From contig JASJOG010000606.1 of assembly GCA_030142905.1 (NCBI GenBank), forward strand, positions 27,744 to 91,743: a DNA stretch of 64,000 nt. The letters are read 5' to 3'. The notes under the pieces were generated by a model. It saw only the letters and a list, made by a program, of their open reading frames with translations, was not told the origin of the DNA and searched no databases. The translations under genes and the position numbers were made by a program. Origin of the DNA: Heliopora coerulea (Eukaryota > Cnidaria > Anthozoa > Scleralcyonacea > Helioporidae). Positions 1-11,720 of this stretch are shown in pieces; position 1 is the stretch's first letter; each line of letters starts with the position of its first letter.

Positions 1-1081
1 AAGTCAATCATTGCTACATTTACAAATACAATAATCCTACCTGACATTATTTACACTGGCACTTTTTTAAAATTCATATAACATGGAGCTTTATATTTTT
101 TCTCCGCTCGAAGAGATGTAAGAAAAATTTGGTTCCTTCGATGATGTCCATTCTGAGGAGGCGAAAATAAATACGCTAGCTACAAGTTATCTCACTTGGA
201 CAATTCGCTAGGATTTCGATTATGAACTGGCCAGTTAAGGTCAGATCTACGATCGCCTCAATTTCACGTGTAAATTTAAGTTGCTCTATCTTTCTTGTCG
301 GGCGGCTACGATTTGCCATTTAATTAATTTTATCCACTTGTCTCTCTCTTCAGGAGACTCTGCGGACAAAATGTATGAATTCGAAGAAAACACAATCCTG
401 AAAGAAAAAAAATGAGGAAATCGACAGCTCCTTGTGAACCAAAGTAAAGCTGCATTACTGGTTAAGGATAGATGAACATACGGCTATAATTGCGCACAAA
501 GTACTCGATCCGATATGCAGAGGTACGCACTTTGATATTCACGCAGATATGTACAGATATGCAAGTATATATACACCTAAACGTACACTCATACTCGTAC
601 ATGAATCTGCAGGTACATATCCGTATGGGTTAGAGTGCAGTTTAGCGGGTTAATCCTTTATGTTAGGCTCACCAAATTGGACGCCTTCATATTTGGTGTC
701 TTTTGTCCTGTACTTGATCCACAGTTATCCACTCATCGTTGTCCTAGTGTATTCTTGTTATCCTAGTAATCCTGGTTATTCTAGTTATCCAAATAGTACG
801 GTTTATTATAGTTATCATAGTTACCCTGGTTATTCGTAGTCTCCCAACAATCTGGGTTATTTTATTTATCCTAGTAATACTGCCTATTCTAGTTACATTT
901 AGCAATCCTGGTTATCATAATTATTCTACTAGAATTAGTATTAGAAATCGAAATTCTAATACGTATTAGAATTCGTATTAGAGTTCGCAGTTCTGATACT
1001 AAATTCTAATTCCTAGAAGAATTCATATCAGAATTTGAAATTCTAATACCAAATTCTAATTCCTATTACAATTCATACTAG

Positions 1082-1135
1082 GATTCGTTAATTAGGATTA
1101 AGATTAGGATTGGGATTGGGGTTAGGGGTAGGCTT
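1082..1135 (+). repeat. Degenerate TTAGGG-like run
   Basis: A short G-rich series of units resembling TTAGGA, TTGGGA and TTGGGGTTAGGGG follows the AT-rich ATTCTAATAC repeats. It looks like a decayed interstitial telomeric repeat or a telomere-like minisatellite. It is short, so chance derivation from the neighbouring repeat is possible. Confidence 0.4.
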
Positions 1136-1199
1136 AGATTTGGGGAAGTTGAGCTCGCGATTGCCTAATTAATTCAGGTGCGTCCGCTAAACATCACTT

Positions 1200-1560
1200 G
1201 ACCCTCCGTACGCAAATACACATTCATGTGCACACAGATATGCTCACGCGTATGCACGTGTACAGTATATGTGCATAGATGGAGGGAAAAGATCTACGTA
1301 AATATGCATTCGTATATGCACATATATGTGCGGAAAAATAACCGTGACTGCACATACATTTGACCATACTTTTGTAAATTCATATGGACATATATGCACA
1401 TACATAAACACGTAAATAAGTAAACAAATTTCATCAATTCAGTCATACATACACACATATACACTTACATCTTGATATTCGTATATATGTACACATTTCC
1501 ATTCATATGTACATACATATACACCTACAGACGCACATACATATGGAGGTAGATATGTAC
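1200..1560. repeat. ACATAT/GTACAT microsatellite region
   Basis: Imperfect alternating purine-pyrimidine sequence built of CATATGTACATA-like words, interrupted in places. Simple repeat with no coding value. Confidence 0.6.
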
Positions 1561-2699
1561 AAAACGTTTGTGTTATTTTGCAACCTGTTAACTTAATATC
1601 CATTTTATTAACAGTATTTGTTCTTTTTCAGTAATTCTCACCTAAAACAGTTTTCCCTGGAATTTTGATGATGTACGTGCACTTGAATTGCAGTTCTCAA
1701 GTCCAAAACTTTCATAGTCTTCTTTTCCTTTACAAAGTAATGAAATTGTAAATATTTCATACTTTCCAGTCATCATTTTCGTGTCTCTTTCGTCTCCCGT
1801 GTCTAATGCAACAGTTTCTCAATTTACGACAAACATCGTTTCAACCATTGTTTTAACCGTTTGCAACTGCTTTTCATGGGACTTGACAAGAACTATGACT
1901 ATTAACTACCTAATCAAAAATTCATTCATTTCATGACTATCTCCGCACATTTAACTTTGCTTACTTTTTCATTCTTTTTATATGACAGACAGTTTTGGTT
2001 AAGAATAAACCACCGTCGTTTCCACCTCTATAAAAAGAAATTATAGGGTTAGCACTGACAACGTTTAATTTAAAGCGGAATATAGTTATGTGTTAGTGAA
2101 CAGTGAATCTGTACCTTTGTTCCAAGGCAAGTCAAAATTTATAAAAAATAACCAAAATATAGAACTGTGAAGACTTTGCCAAGTCAAGAAATCAGAAACT
2201 TCTCATCATCCTTTTCATAGGGATTTAAAATCCCTTTAAGCAGAATGATAAGAGTGAAAAGTAAGATTATCTGGCGTTAGGCTGGGTAAAATTAAAAAGT
2301 CGGTTAGAAACGAAAAAAAGTTAATGGTATTTGCTCAGTCCCAAGCAACTTTTAATTGGATGAAAATTTTATGAAAAAGTTACCTTCCCCTCTTTCTTCT
2401 TAAATAAGCGTCCTTCCTTTGACAAAACCTTAAGCAGGAAAATTAATACCCACTGATTACATATCTGACTAACCTGATGAACAATTTTTATGAGGAAAGT
2501 ATTAACTTAATGGCTTTGATAGAGACCCAGGGACAAAAGGACAATGATGTTTTGGAAAAATAACCCGAAAATCGTGCTAGTTTGTCCGATGAAGAGCTTG
2601 TTCGTCTAAATGTTTCGATGATAGGAGATAGACATATAATACAGGGGCAGAAGTAAATCATTCATCTAATTCTTTTAATAGCGAATCAATGTCTGAAGT

Positions 2700-2763
2700 A
2701 GTCATTCAAAAACGTATGTCAATGTACATCAGGTTACGGGTTCGATTCCCGTCAGGGACTCAG
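2700..2763 (+). repeat. tRNA-like 3' half, probable SINE remnant
   Basis: The segment ACGGGTTCGATTCCCGT forms a perfect 5-bp T-arm around a canonical B-box (GGTTCGATTCC). No matching 5' half of a tRNA, D-arm or acceptor strand is visible upstream, so this is best read as a tRNA-derived SINE remnant and not a functional tRNA. Confidence 0.45.
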
Positions 2764-4445
2764 AAAGTTTTTCTGAGTAGAATAGCTTGAGAGCATGCGC
2801 TTAAAAAGGCAACTTAAGTTAACTTAATCATTCATTCGTAATCCTTACTTACAACGTTGCTAGTCGGTTCTCTTCTTGTCAGCGTTTTGTCCACTCCAGC
2901 TTCGTACTGTCTTGTTACAACACTATATTGAGAAGACGGAATGGGAATCGATGTTCTCTTTTCATTCAGATATGGGTGCGTTAAACGTGTTACCATTCCT
3001 TGAGAAAACAGAATTAAAAAACGTAACGAGAATTGCCTTAAACACGTGGCAGGATAAACATGATATAATCTAATCGTGTATGATACGATAGAACTCGATA
3101 CAATACCATATGACATACTATTATATGGCTGAGCTCGTTATACCGTCTGCGCGGAAAATGACATGCGCTGATTGGCTGTCTAGCCACGCAGCAAGTTTTC
3201 GGCACAGACGGGAAAATTTTGGCAGGATAATTTCCGACATGATTTGAAGACAAATATGATATTCAGGTATGTTTTGCAAGAGATTAACAACAACGAATGG
3301 CCAATGGTGCAGTTAAATGAAACCAACGACGATTTTAAGCTAAAAAGAAAAATAGATGAATAAGCACAAAAAACACGAAAGAGTATGCCAAAAAGAGCAA
3401 GTAAACCTAAAGTGTTGACTTGCAGAACAAAGGGAACGTTAACAGTGATGAAGGAATCAACCACAAAATGAATAAATAAATTCGACATTTGCCTCGTGTG
3501 TTTGGTGTGTGTATGTTTAAGTATTTCCCCTCGGTTTTTCCTCACAGACTTGGCTCGAGCTTCGTCAGTTGGTCTGTACGAAAACTTCAGGTTAACAATT
3601 TGATACCTGAAGACGGTGTTTCTCGTCTTTATTAATTTTACTCTGGCTAACGCAAGGCGATTTTACTTGTCAAAGGGGAAACCCCAGCAGACTTCAAAGG
3701 GTTAATACTTTCCTGTACAGACCAAAAAACGAAGTTAATAGGTAGTGAATATGTCAGAACACAACATAAAGTTGTTTCGTGTTAGTACAGGTGTTATAAA
3801 ATTGTGTGCTTGAGAGTACAGTAGGCAGAAACCTATGTTAATGTCTACAGACAGAATAACCCATAGAAGATTGAACGGAAAGACGGACGGACAGACGAAT
3901 ATAGGCCAATGCCAGCATGTATTAGTTTATTAACGAGTGAAGGAGTACCTTCTTCGCACTCGAGGACGGGTGAATTTTGTAGATGAATCCAGAGCTCCAT
4001 TGGAGTCCAAAACTGGGCTTGTCCAAATGTATACCACTGACCATTATAATCGACATGAAAGTGCTTTACAGAATTTGGTAGTCTTAAAAAGGTAAGACGG
4101 GTAAAAAAATCAATACCAAAGCCAAGCTAACCTGCAGAGACTCTCTCAGGATTGGGGCTGTGTACACTGGCACTGCACCTTCGTCTTTTAGTACCAAAAC
4201 TTTTCAAGATATTTGATTCGAAACCAAAACTAGGCCACAATGTAAGCAAGTAAGTACTCTTTAATTATTCTGGGTAACCAAGTCAGCTATAACTCAGCTG
4301 TTGTCCACAGTTATCCAGCAAGGGGTGCCTCTAATAGATACAGTGTTACGACAGGTGGAAACTGGAGTACCCGCAGAAAAGCTGCAGTGCCTGGCAGAAT
4401 CAAACTGGACAACACTCTCGTCGCATTTGACCGAGGTAAGTTTAA
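2764..4445. other. Intergenic, no supported gene
   Basis: Several open frames of 65-120 codons are present, but none shows splice signals, family motifs or a sensible composition. Near 3630-3705 there is a copy of a short repeat (an ACTCTGGCTAACGC-like block followed by AAGGGTTAA) that recurs at 29458-29760. Confidence 0.5.
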
Positions 4446-4535
4446 TCAGACAAATGCACGAAGCCGGAATCGAACCAAAGTCAGTAGTGAGAGACACGTG
4501 CACTACAACTGTGCTACCAGCATTTCCTGCAAACA
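4446..4535 (-). repeat. tRNA-derived SINE remnant
   Basis: Read on the minus strand it contains an A-box-like GGTAGCACAGTTGTAGTGCA followed about 40 bases later by a B-box GGTTCGATTCCGG. Spacing and order match the internal RNA polymerase III promoter of tRNA-derived SINEs. The arms do not fold into a convincing full cloverleaf, so a functional tRNA is unlikely. A 121-codon open frame on the opposite strand crosses this block and is probably spurious. Confidence 0.5.
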
Positions 4536-6990
4536 TGGACCTGACTTACCTCACAGACACGCTAAAGCTCCCGTGGCTACTTGTACTTGGTCTAATCAAA
4601 AAGCTACCCTCCTGCGCGTTATTAAGAAGAAGTATTTCTGCCATGTTCCTTGTCGCAATTTCGTGATAACACCTGCAAGTGCAAAGAACAAAACAAGATC
4701 TTAAAACGCCAGGGGTTGACGATTATTAATCCAAGATTTCATTCCGTGTAGCGCACATGATTTACTATTATCCCACGGTGTATATTTACCGTTAACAGGG
4801 TTACTTGTAATAGTTATAACAAGGTTTCGGGCATCATTTGGAAAAAACTACACGCCAGTGAAAAAACGCACTCGAATTATATTTGAGATCTTAAAAGCGT
4901 CGGGATCAGAAATGAAAGCATCAGAAATGACAATATCAAGGGTACCTCTCATATTGTCATTTTCGATATCGACATGCTTCTGGTAGATTATTTGTAAACC
5001 CTGTAAATAGCAACTGATGATGTCAGCGCGTCATTAAGTCTTAAGTACGTCTTTAGCAAGCTTACGCAATTAGTTAGGTTTGACAATGACGGTATGAATT
5101 AATATAGTCGAAATATACTAACTTGTCAATTCTGTCTTGTGCTTTTACTCATATTTTGGGTATCAACATCCCGCTTTTCGGAATTTGGTTTTATATTATG
5201 CTTTGTAAAGTTCTCGGGAGACTCAACATTTTGACGGTAACCGTTACAGAGTTATGTATTTCCTCAAGTAGGTTTTCGCCCACGTTCGCAATGACGACGT
5301 CACCAAACATCTTAAGTCTGTTCGATATCTTTTTAAAACAACTTCTCGTGCGAGAGTTTCTCGTTAAGGAATGATGAGCTAGCATACATTCGACTAAAAC
5401 ACACCGCGAATTGATTAAATCAGGTAGAAAGAACAATTGATCAGAACAAAACTAGAATATTTTGCTTAAGGGTTTTTAATGAAACAAATCGAACATCCTG
5501 TGTCCTGTCGTGCTGAAGGGAACAAACATGTCACATGTTGCTTGGGGACTTCGCGTGAAAACGTCATGAACTCACTGAACTGTGGTTTGTGAGATGACAG
5601 ACATTGTTTTAAGCGCTGGCAACATTAAAATGTATTTATCGAAAATAATGACGCTATTTACTCTGAGATTAATGAAGAAAACCGTTTTCCGGTTTAAATT
5701 AAACTTCTCAAATTATTTAGTTCATGCAGTTTAGTCGTATCAGGGTCTAGCTCAATGCGTTTCCATCAAGTTGTGAACAAGGCGAATAGCAAATATGCCT
5801 GATTCAGCGGACGTTATTTGTAAGGAATTATATTGACATACTAGAACCCCATGCCAGTCTGGACCAGCAATTCACTGAAATAATCGAGAAGTGATTTATG
5901 ATGGTTTAGAGGTTTCGGTCCTTTACGTCTAAACCTGTTGGACTGATGCAAAGACGTTGTGTTTTCCGTTTGAAATTCGGTGCAGTCGTGCTTGCTTGCT
6001 TTCGTTGTTTCCTAATACGACATTTCATCGATTGTTTTAACGATAGTTTGTGCATGTTCAATAGACATTAGATGAACCCACCCTAAATTAGTTAAGCCAA
6101 AACAACTTCATCAAACTGCAGAAGTGGAACATTTTGAACACAGAACGCAACATACCGATCCAAACAGCTGATGAATGAATACAAAATAAAACTTCATGCA
6201 CTCACCAACTTCACCCGCTGTGGTAAAAGTAATTTATATCATACTCGGCCAAATGATGCTGAATGATGAAGATGAACAGATGTAGACATAATCGTTTAAT
6301 ATACCCATCCTGGGTTAATTTTAATTCCGTGAAATAACCAACGTTCAACTGACATATTCAGAAAGATATACAGCTGCTGTATTGGATTACTTACGGTAAA
6401 TCTTCGATCCGACAATTAGCGTAAATTTGCGGGTTGCAGCGGGCAATGCTTGTAGATGAATGGTCTTCACTTTGAGATCCGTTGTGGTATGAAGAAGTCA
6501 TCGTCGCTAACGGCTGAATGGGATAACTTTTTTCAGTAAAAGGTTCTCGACTGAAAACGAACGGTTGTGTATGATTTGGTAATTTCCTCCCCTGTGTCGC
6601 TCTCATCCGGGAGGTACTCTCTTACTCACCACTATTAGGTACTGTAAAAGTCAAACTTAGTCACCTCGTATTTTGGTAAGCCAAGTCTTAATACATATCT
6701 GGAGCAAAGAACTAGAGTATGAAAGAACTCCTGACAGGTGTATTTCCTCTCAAATATCCACACTCTCCAGTAGAAAACGGTTCAGTGACTAATTTAATAT
6801 TCTGACTCGTTATCATAACGCTCAGCTGGGCTTCGTGTGTCGCGCATCACTAAAATAAAGCAATAACCAAAACCGAAATACACAATAATACACGTTAATT
6901 TTGTTTTGATTTTAATTCTATTTTATCTTAAAAAGTTGAATAAAATGAACATAAAAGTAAAGTTATTCTTTTCTTTTCTTTTTTCATTAA
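4536..6990. other. Intergenic, no supported gene
   Basis: AT-rich unique-looking sequence with only short open frames that lack splice sites or recognisable motifs. Nothing here could be assigned. Confidence 0.5.
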
Positions 6991-7404
6991 AACAGCGGCG
7001 TTCTTGAGGTTATACACCACCTAAAAGATAGAAAAAAAGCTTCTCGACGTTTCGAGCGAAGGCCCTTCGTCAGGAGATTAGTAGCATGGAATACAAAAAC
7101 ATGTGGGCTTTTATAGTAAAACTAAATTTTCTATCCACGCGCTATTTTTCTTCTTTTTTGCTCTCTAGTTTCACTTATAATTTGTCATGTGCCTTTTCCT
7201 TTCATTGTTTTGTGTTTGTTTTGACCGCATTCATTCCATTGGTTCATTTTTGTCACGTGACGCACTTTTTTAGTTTTACCATAAATGCCCACGTGTTTTT
7301 GTATTCCATGCTACTAATCTCCTGACGAAGAGCCTTCGCTCGAAACGTCGAGAAGCTTTTTTTCTATCTTTTAGATAGTGTATAACCTCAAGAACGCCGC
7401 TGTT
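6991..7404. mobile_element. Foldback made of Penelope-like element termini
   Basis: Two inverted arms of about 136 bp (6991-7126 and 7269-7404) surround a spacer of about 140 bp. Outer ends read AACAGCGGCGTTCTTGAGG and its complement. The right arm and spacer are nearly the same as the 3' part of the Penelope-like element at 43411-44123, so this is a non-coding copy of the same family in which the terminal repeat is present in inverted orientation. Each arm carries a conserved CTGACGA...GAAACGTCG motif (right arm 7322-7350). Inverted terminal repeats of this kind are known for Penelope-like retroelements. Confidence 0.75.
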
Positions 7405-8388
7405 ATATCGAAGCTATCTACACTGGACCCCCGCGCCTTTTTTTTTCATTACTTTACTTTATTTTTTAGAATGAAATAAAATTATCATTTTATTTTTGTA
7501 TGCATACTTCTATTATATTCTACTATATAATATTTAACAAAATATAATAATTAAACTTTAAATACAAAGTTTTCTTAACTTTGTCATAAAAAATTTAAAA
7601 ACCCTGCTTGCTCTACTCTAAATCCGATTCTTTTTTGCTGAGTGTATTGATCTCACTTGGCAGCGAAAAGAATCACACACTTACTGGTAACGAAGACGCA
7701 GTGTTCAGTCGAGGTGGGGGCAAAACATACCAAAGAAAATGGTCAAATTCCTCTTCGTTCAATAAAGTGTTTCTTCACCAGTTTGATAACTACTTAGTAA
7801 ATTGAAAACAAAAGTAATGTGGCAAAAAATTGGGAGACCACTGCTCCCGTCCAAACTCCGCGCTCCACGGTTAAGGGTGTTCGGACGTTTTTAGTTTCAC
7901 GTACTTACACGCGTTGCTAACGAAAGTTAGAAATGAATAAACATCACTTCTCACTGCACTATGCAGATATTAGAACCAGCTGCGACGACCATTTTGCGAT
8001 ACTTCTATGAGGTACGAGTGCATTTAGTTGGATTACTTGATGATTCGCGATCGTCACTTCGACGTGACTTCCTCGAAAGAGGAAAATCCTGTACTGTTTT
8101 TTGCATATTTTTCAATTATGATACATTCTTTAAATTGTGGTATGAATCTTGACTGTCTTTCCTCAAAAAAAAAAATATTCACGCATTTTCAGGATGTTCA
8201 AAAAGCACCTAAGATATCGACTTTTTTATTTATGAGGAAAACGCCTTAAAAATTCACTAAACTTCATTAAAATTGAATGACAGGATAACCATATACATAC
8301 TTTTTCATAAGAACCATCTCGGTCACAAATTACTGTCAAAAATGTAGCCTAACGTTAACAATAGTGAAAATTATTGAGTTTGTTGTTT
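7405..8388. other. Intergenic, no supported gene
   Basis: AT-rich sequence upstream of the METTL27-like exon. Open frames of 60-80 codons occur, but no motif or splice structure supports them. Confidence 0.45.
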
Positions 8389-8425
8389 TGATGACGTCTG
8401 TATGACGTCACTATATTACGTCATC
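8389..8425. promoter_or_regulatory. Cluster of CRE/ATF-like palindromes
   Basis: Three TGACGT/ACGTCA words occur within 37 bp, including a full TGACGTCA palindrome (8403-8410), and the outer two are inverted so that the whole block is itself roughly palindromic. It lies about 165 bp upstream of the ATG at 8590. CREB/ATF-family proteins recognise TGACGTCA. Its role as a promoter element here is inferred from position only. Confidence 0.4.
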
Positions 8426-8763
8426 AAACAAAGTGAACTTTGACTGCATGTTTCACAAATACAGAACTTTGGTTATTTCTTAAATCATTAGTCCCTATTT
8501 GAAATAAGTTGACTTCGACAATAAACTGTTCTCAGATTCCTCTAAATTCCTCCAGGCTGAAAGAAGGCGGAAGTAGTTCACTATCAAAATGGCTGAAACG
8601 TCGGAGAAAGATTACGCATCTTTTCCTCAAACGAAAGGAGTGGTAGATCTGAACTTTGACAATACTAGTAAGGTGAAAATAAAGGAACCATATAGAAAGG
8701 AAGCGAAACTGTATGACAAGTTTCGGAGTGTGTTACAGATTCTGAATAAATTTCGTACTAGTT

Positions 8764-9237
8764 CTTAAGACAAAAGATCTGATTGGTGCTGTGAATACAA
8801 GCACGGAATCAGATGTAAAATGTCGAGAACTGCTACCTTACCAGAGGTTCTAACCAACTTGGCCATGCAGCAACCTGGAGACCAGCCTTAAAATGGGCTC
8901 CTTGGTGGGAACAATACCGGAACTTTGTATTTTTCTATTACGTAGGCGTGGGAAATGGGGGTGGCACGACAAAAAAAGGGAGAGAAAATAACCGGTAGAC
9001 AAAAATATGGAGAGGTAAAAAAAATAGAGGGAGGGGAAAAAACAAGCAGGGGAAAAATACGATGACAAAGCTGAAGGAGAGAGGAGAATGATGAGAAGGG
9101 GCAAGTTATAGAAGTGACTGGGGTGGCTTTGTCCTTTTCCATCAATAACATGGAGGGTTAATGTGACAAAGAGTGGTTACCCAGCAATTCTAACTCAGTT
9201 AATGAAAGACTACAAATCAATCTCTAGGAAAACCCTT
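8764..9237. other. First intron of the METTL27-like gene, purine-rich part
   Basis: No exon is recognised. Between about 8940 and 9100 the plus strand is strongly purine-rich (runs of GGGGAAAAA type), which creates open frames on the minus strand that are composition artefacts. Confidence 0.45.
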
Positions 9238-9612
9238 AACTCATACACATACAAAATCTACTTATACATACATATATTCATACAAAAACAACTCAAAACA
9301 TACACATAAACATATATGTACATGTATATATGTACATGTGTATGTATACGTATTCATGTACATGTATATATGTATATGTATACGTATATATGTATACGTA
9401 TATAAGTATACGTATATAAGTATACTTATATATGTATACGTATATATGTATACGTATATATGTATATGTATTGGTCTATGTGTATATGTATATGTGTTTA
9501 TGTGTATGTGTATATGTATGTGTGAATATGTATGTGTGTATAAGTGTATGTGAATATGTGTGCATGTGTGCATGTGTGTGTGTGCATGTGTATGTGTATA
9601 TGTATACATACT
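9238..9612. repeat. Long TATACG/TATGTG microsatellite
   Basis: About 370 bp of alternating purine-pyrimidine sequence: TATACGTATATATG units in the first half, TGTGTATGTG units in the second. It lies in the presumed first intron of the METTL27-like gene. Open frames of 60-120 codons across it (rich in Tyr, Thr, His or Val) are by-products of the repeat. Confidence 0.9.
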
Positions 9613-10505
9613 TCTCCTGATCTTACACACTGCTGTGACTCCCTTCCACGGTTGGCACCTTGCACTCCCCTCCTAAAAAAATTATTTCATGAAGACAGGT
9701 GTCGATTTTTTAAGTTAAAATTGGTTTAGTTCCCTATTTGTTCTTAAAAAGACATTTGTCAGGTGTATCTGAAAACATAATGATAAGCCCCTTTGGGAGA
9801 ATTCTCATTACAAAATTTAAGATGGTAATATTTTACCTGAAATAAAGTTTTGGAATCAACATGGCTACATTCAATTATAGGTGACTTTGTTTCTATGTTT
9901 TGTGACATGAGTTGTGGCAACAATTTTATTTTAAACATTGTAAAAATATATTTAGTCCTAGAAACTTACCCACAGTTAAGTGCAAATGTTATTGAAGGCC
10001 AATTATCTTACCAACTCAATTGATACCTAATATCTGAAAGTTTATACAAACATGGATTAGCAATGAGTAAGCAATACAATGCATATGACCAATTTTTCAT
10101 AGCAAATTTGAAAACCAGTTGCCTCTATGTTGCAATCAGTCCCCTGAGGCTCAGAAGACATAGATACATAGGCCAATTTGAAGGTCATATGCAATAACAG
10201 CCAATAATATTCTTTGGTTAAAGCAGCACCATCTTCACCACCATGAAACCCACCAACCAAAAGTACTGAAGTAATTTGCTCTCAGTTTCTATGAGATTGT
10301 AGTAGTCAAGGAAACCAAAGACCAAATCAAGTACATGTACAGGGAATTTTAAGCTCATAATCTGTTAGTTATTAAGTATATACCAGTGTATTGTACAACA
10401 TTAATGATAAAGTTATGTCACAAAGAAGGAGTACATATAGTATTATTGTAACGCTGCTGTATATTCCATTGAAGTCATTTTTAAATTCCTTTGCTTCTTC
10501 CCAAG
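9613..10505. other. Intronic sequence, no further exon recognised
   Basis: Lies between exon 1 and exon 2 of the METTL27-like gene. No additional coding block was recognised. The acceptor chosen for exon 2 follows a pyrimidine tract (TTTGCTTCTTCCCAAG) at 10490-10505; a second AG at 10517 is possible. Confidence 0.4.
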
Positions 10506-11720
10506 CTAACCACCCAGGGTGAGTTTGTCGGTCATATTCATGTGGTGGATGCATTCACACAATATGCTGTAGAAGTGTTGGGAGATAACCCAGAAAGCCA
10601 GATAAGAATTGTTCATGTTGGTGCTGGCACTGGGTTGGTTGCTGCTCAATTAAAAGATCGTGGTTACACCAACACTGATGCTCTTGACATCTCACACGAA
10701 ATGCTTGATGTTGCCAGAGGAAAAAACCTCAACAAGAAATTGATATGCTTTCCCACAGATTAAGCAGTACAACATATTGGTGATGGACAATACAGTGCAA
10801 TAATTTCTTCTGCAGCAATTACACCAGGACAAATACAACCATCACACTTAAGTAACATCACAGGGCTAGCAAGAGATGGTTAGTTTAAATGTTTTTATTT
10901 TTTTATTCATTTTTTGTTTTGATAAGGTCTCTCTATTTTACAGATTTACTTCTCTATATATTTTTTAAATTCATATTCTCTTTATTTCAATATATTTGTA
11001 CATTCATTTTATTTTTTTTTTTTTGCTCATTATTTTTTATTTTTGTTCCACCGTTTCACCCTGGTTTGTTTTTATAAGTTTTTGCACGTTTTAATATATA
11101 GATTTCTTATTTACTTTTTGCTCATGGTTTATTATTTTTTAGTTTTAATGTTACTTTCATTCACTTCATAACTTTTTCATTGAAACAAACTGAATGGTAA
11201 AATGAATTTTGTGCTGATTTTTATAGGGCTGTACTTTAAAACCAATTTTTAAAATTTGAAAAAAAAAAATTGCGGCAGAATTAAAACCAGGGGATCTCTG
11301 TAACCAACATGCTGATAATCTTTCCATTTGTTCATCACTTGTAACATTTGCAGACAGCTTAAGGCCAAACGGAAACCAAATTTCATCGTGCATAGTACTA
11401 AATGGCAGGATAATTAGCTCATTTACCAAGACTTGGTTCCTCATCCCAACCACTCATATTGTAAAAGTCACTAGTTAATTAATTCCATTTGAAATTCTAC
11501 GTTTGTAGGAGAGGTGTTTTGCGTTAATATTCGTGCTGATGTAATCAACTCTGAAGAATATCGATATAAGGCAAAGATGGATGAGTTTGAATCACAAGGC
11601 GTTCTAAAACTAATTTCAAGAGGAATAAAAGGTAACTTTAAATGCGAGAATGCAGAGAAATTTTCTTACCCAAGGTGTTACGTACTGGTGTACAAGATTT
11701 TGAAACATGCCATGTACTGA

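Larger units (their letters stand above)
1..2690. other. Intergenic, repeat-rich, no supported gene
   Basis: No convincing coding exon was found on either strand. The stretch holds degenerate short-period repeats around 700-910 (variants of GTTATCCTAGT) and 930-1085 (variants of ATTCTAATAC), a G-rich telomere-like run near 1090-1130, and an alternating CATATGTACATA-type microsatellite from about 1200 to 1560. The remainder is plain AT-rich sequence. Confidence 0.6.
8590..11720 (+). pseudogene. METTL27: METTL27-like SAM-dependent methyltransferase with an in-frame stop
   Basis: Three exons are visible. Exon 1 starts at ATG 8590 in a good Kozak context (AAAATGG) and encodes about 50 residues ending near KEAKLYDKFRS; its donor is uncertain. 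Exon 2 (10506-10878) carries the Rossmann SAM-binding loop VHVGAGTGLVAAQL, then DALDISHEML, the motif-II region of class I methyltransferases. Exon 3 (11509-11720) begins GEVFCVNIRAD and ends in a stop. Exon 2 contains a TAA at 10761-10763; beyond it the same frame stays open for 38 codons (through YSAIISSAAITPGQIQPSHL) to a phase-1 donor GTTAGT at 10879 that fits the exon 3 acceptor. So the gene is intact except for one stop codon. The family (human METTL27/WBSCR27) has no firmly known substrate. It could be a young pseudogene, a null allele, or an assembly error. The family call is by motif and local similarity. Confidence 0.7.

Noticed and set aside
3180..3545. 121-codon minus-strand frame with hydrophobic stretches
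   Set aside because: No family motif, no splice signals and AT-driven composition; not distinguishable from chance.
2700..4535. Functional tRNA genes at 2700-2763 and 4446-4535
   Set aside because: B-boxes and T-arms are present but no complete cloverleaf with a matched acceptor stem could be drawn; SINE remnants fit better.
9238..9630. Open frames of 60-120 codons on both strands rich in Tyr, Val, Thr or His
   Set aside because: They are translations of an alternating-dinucleotide microsatellite with no splice or start context.
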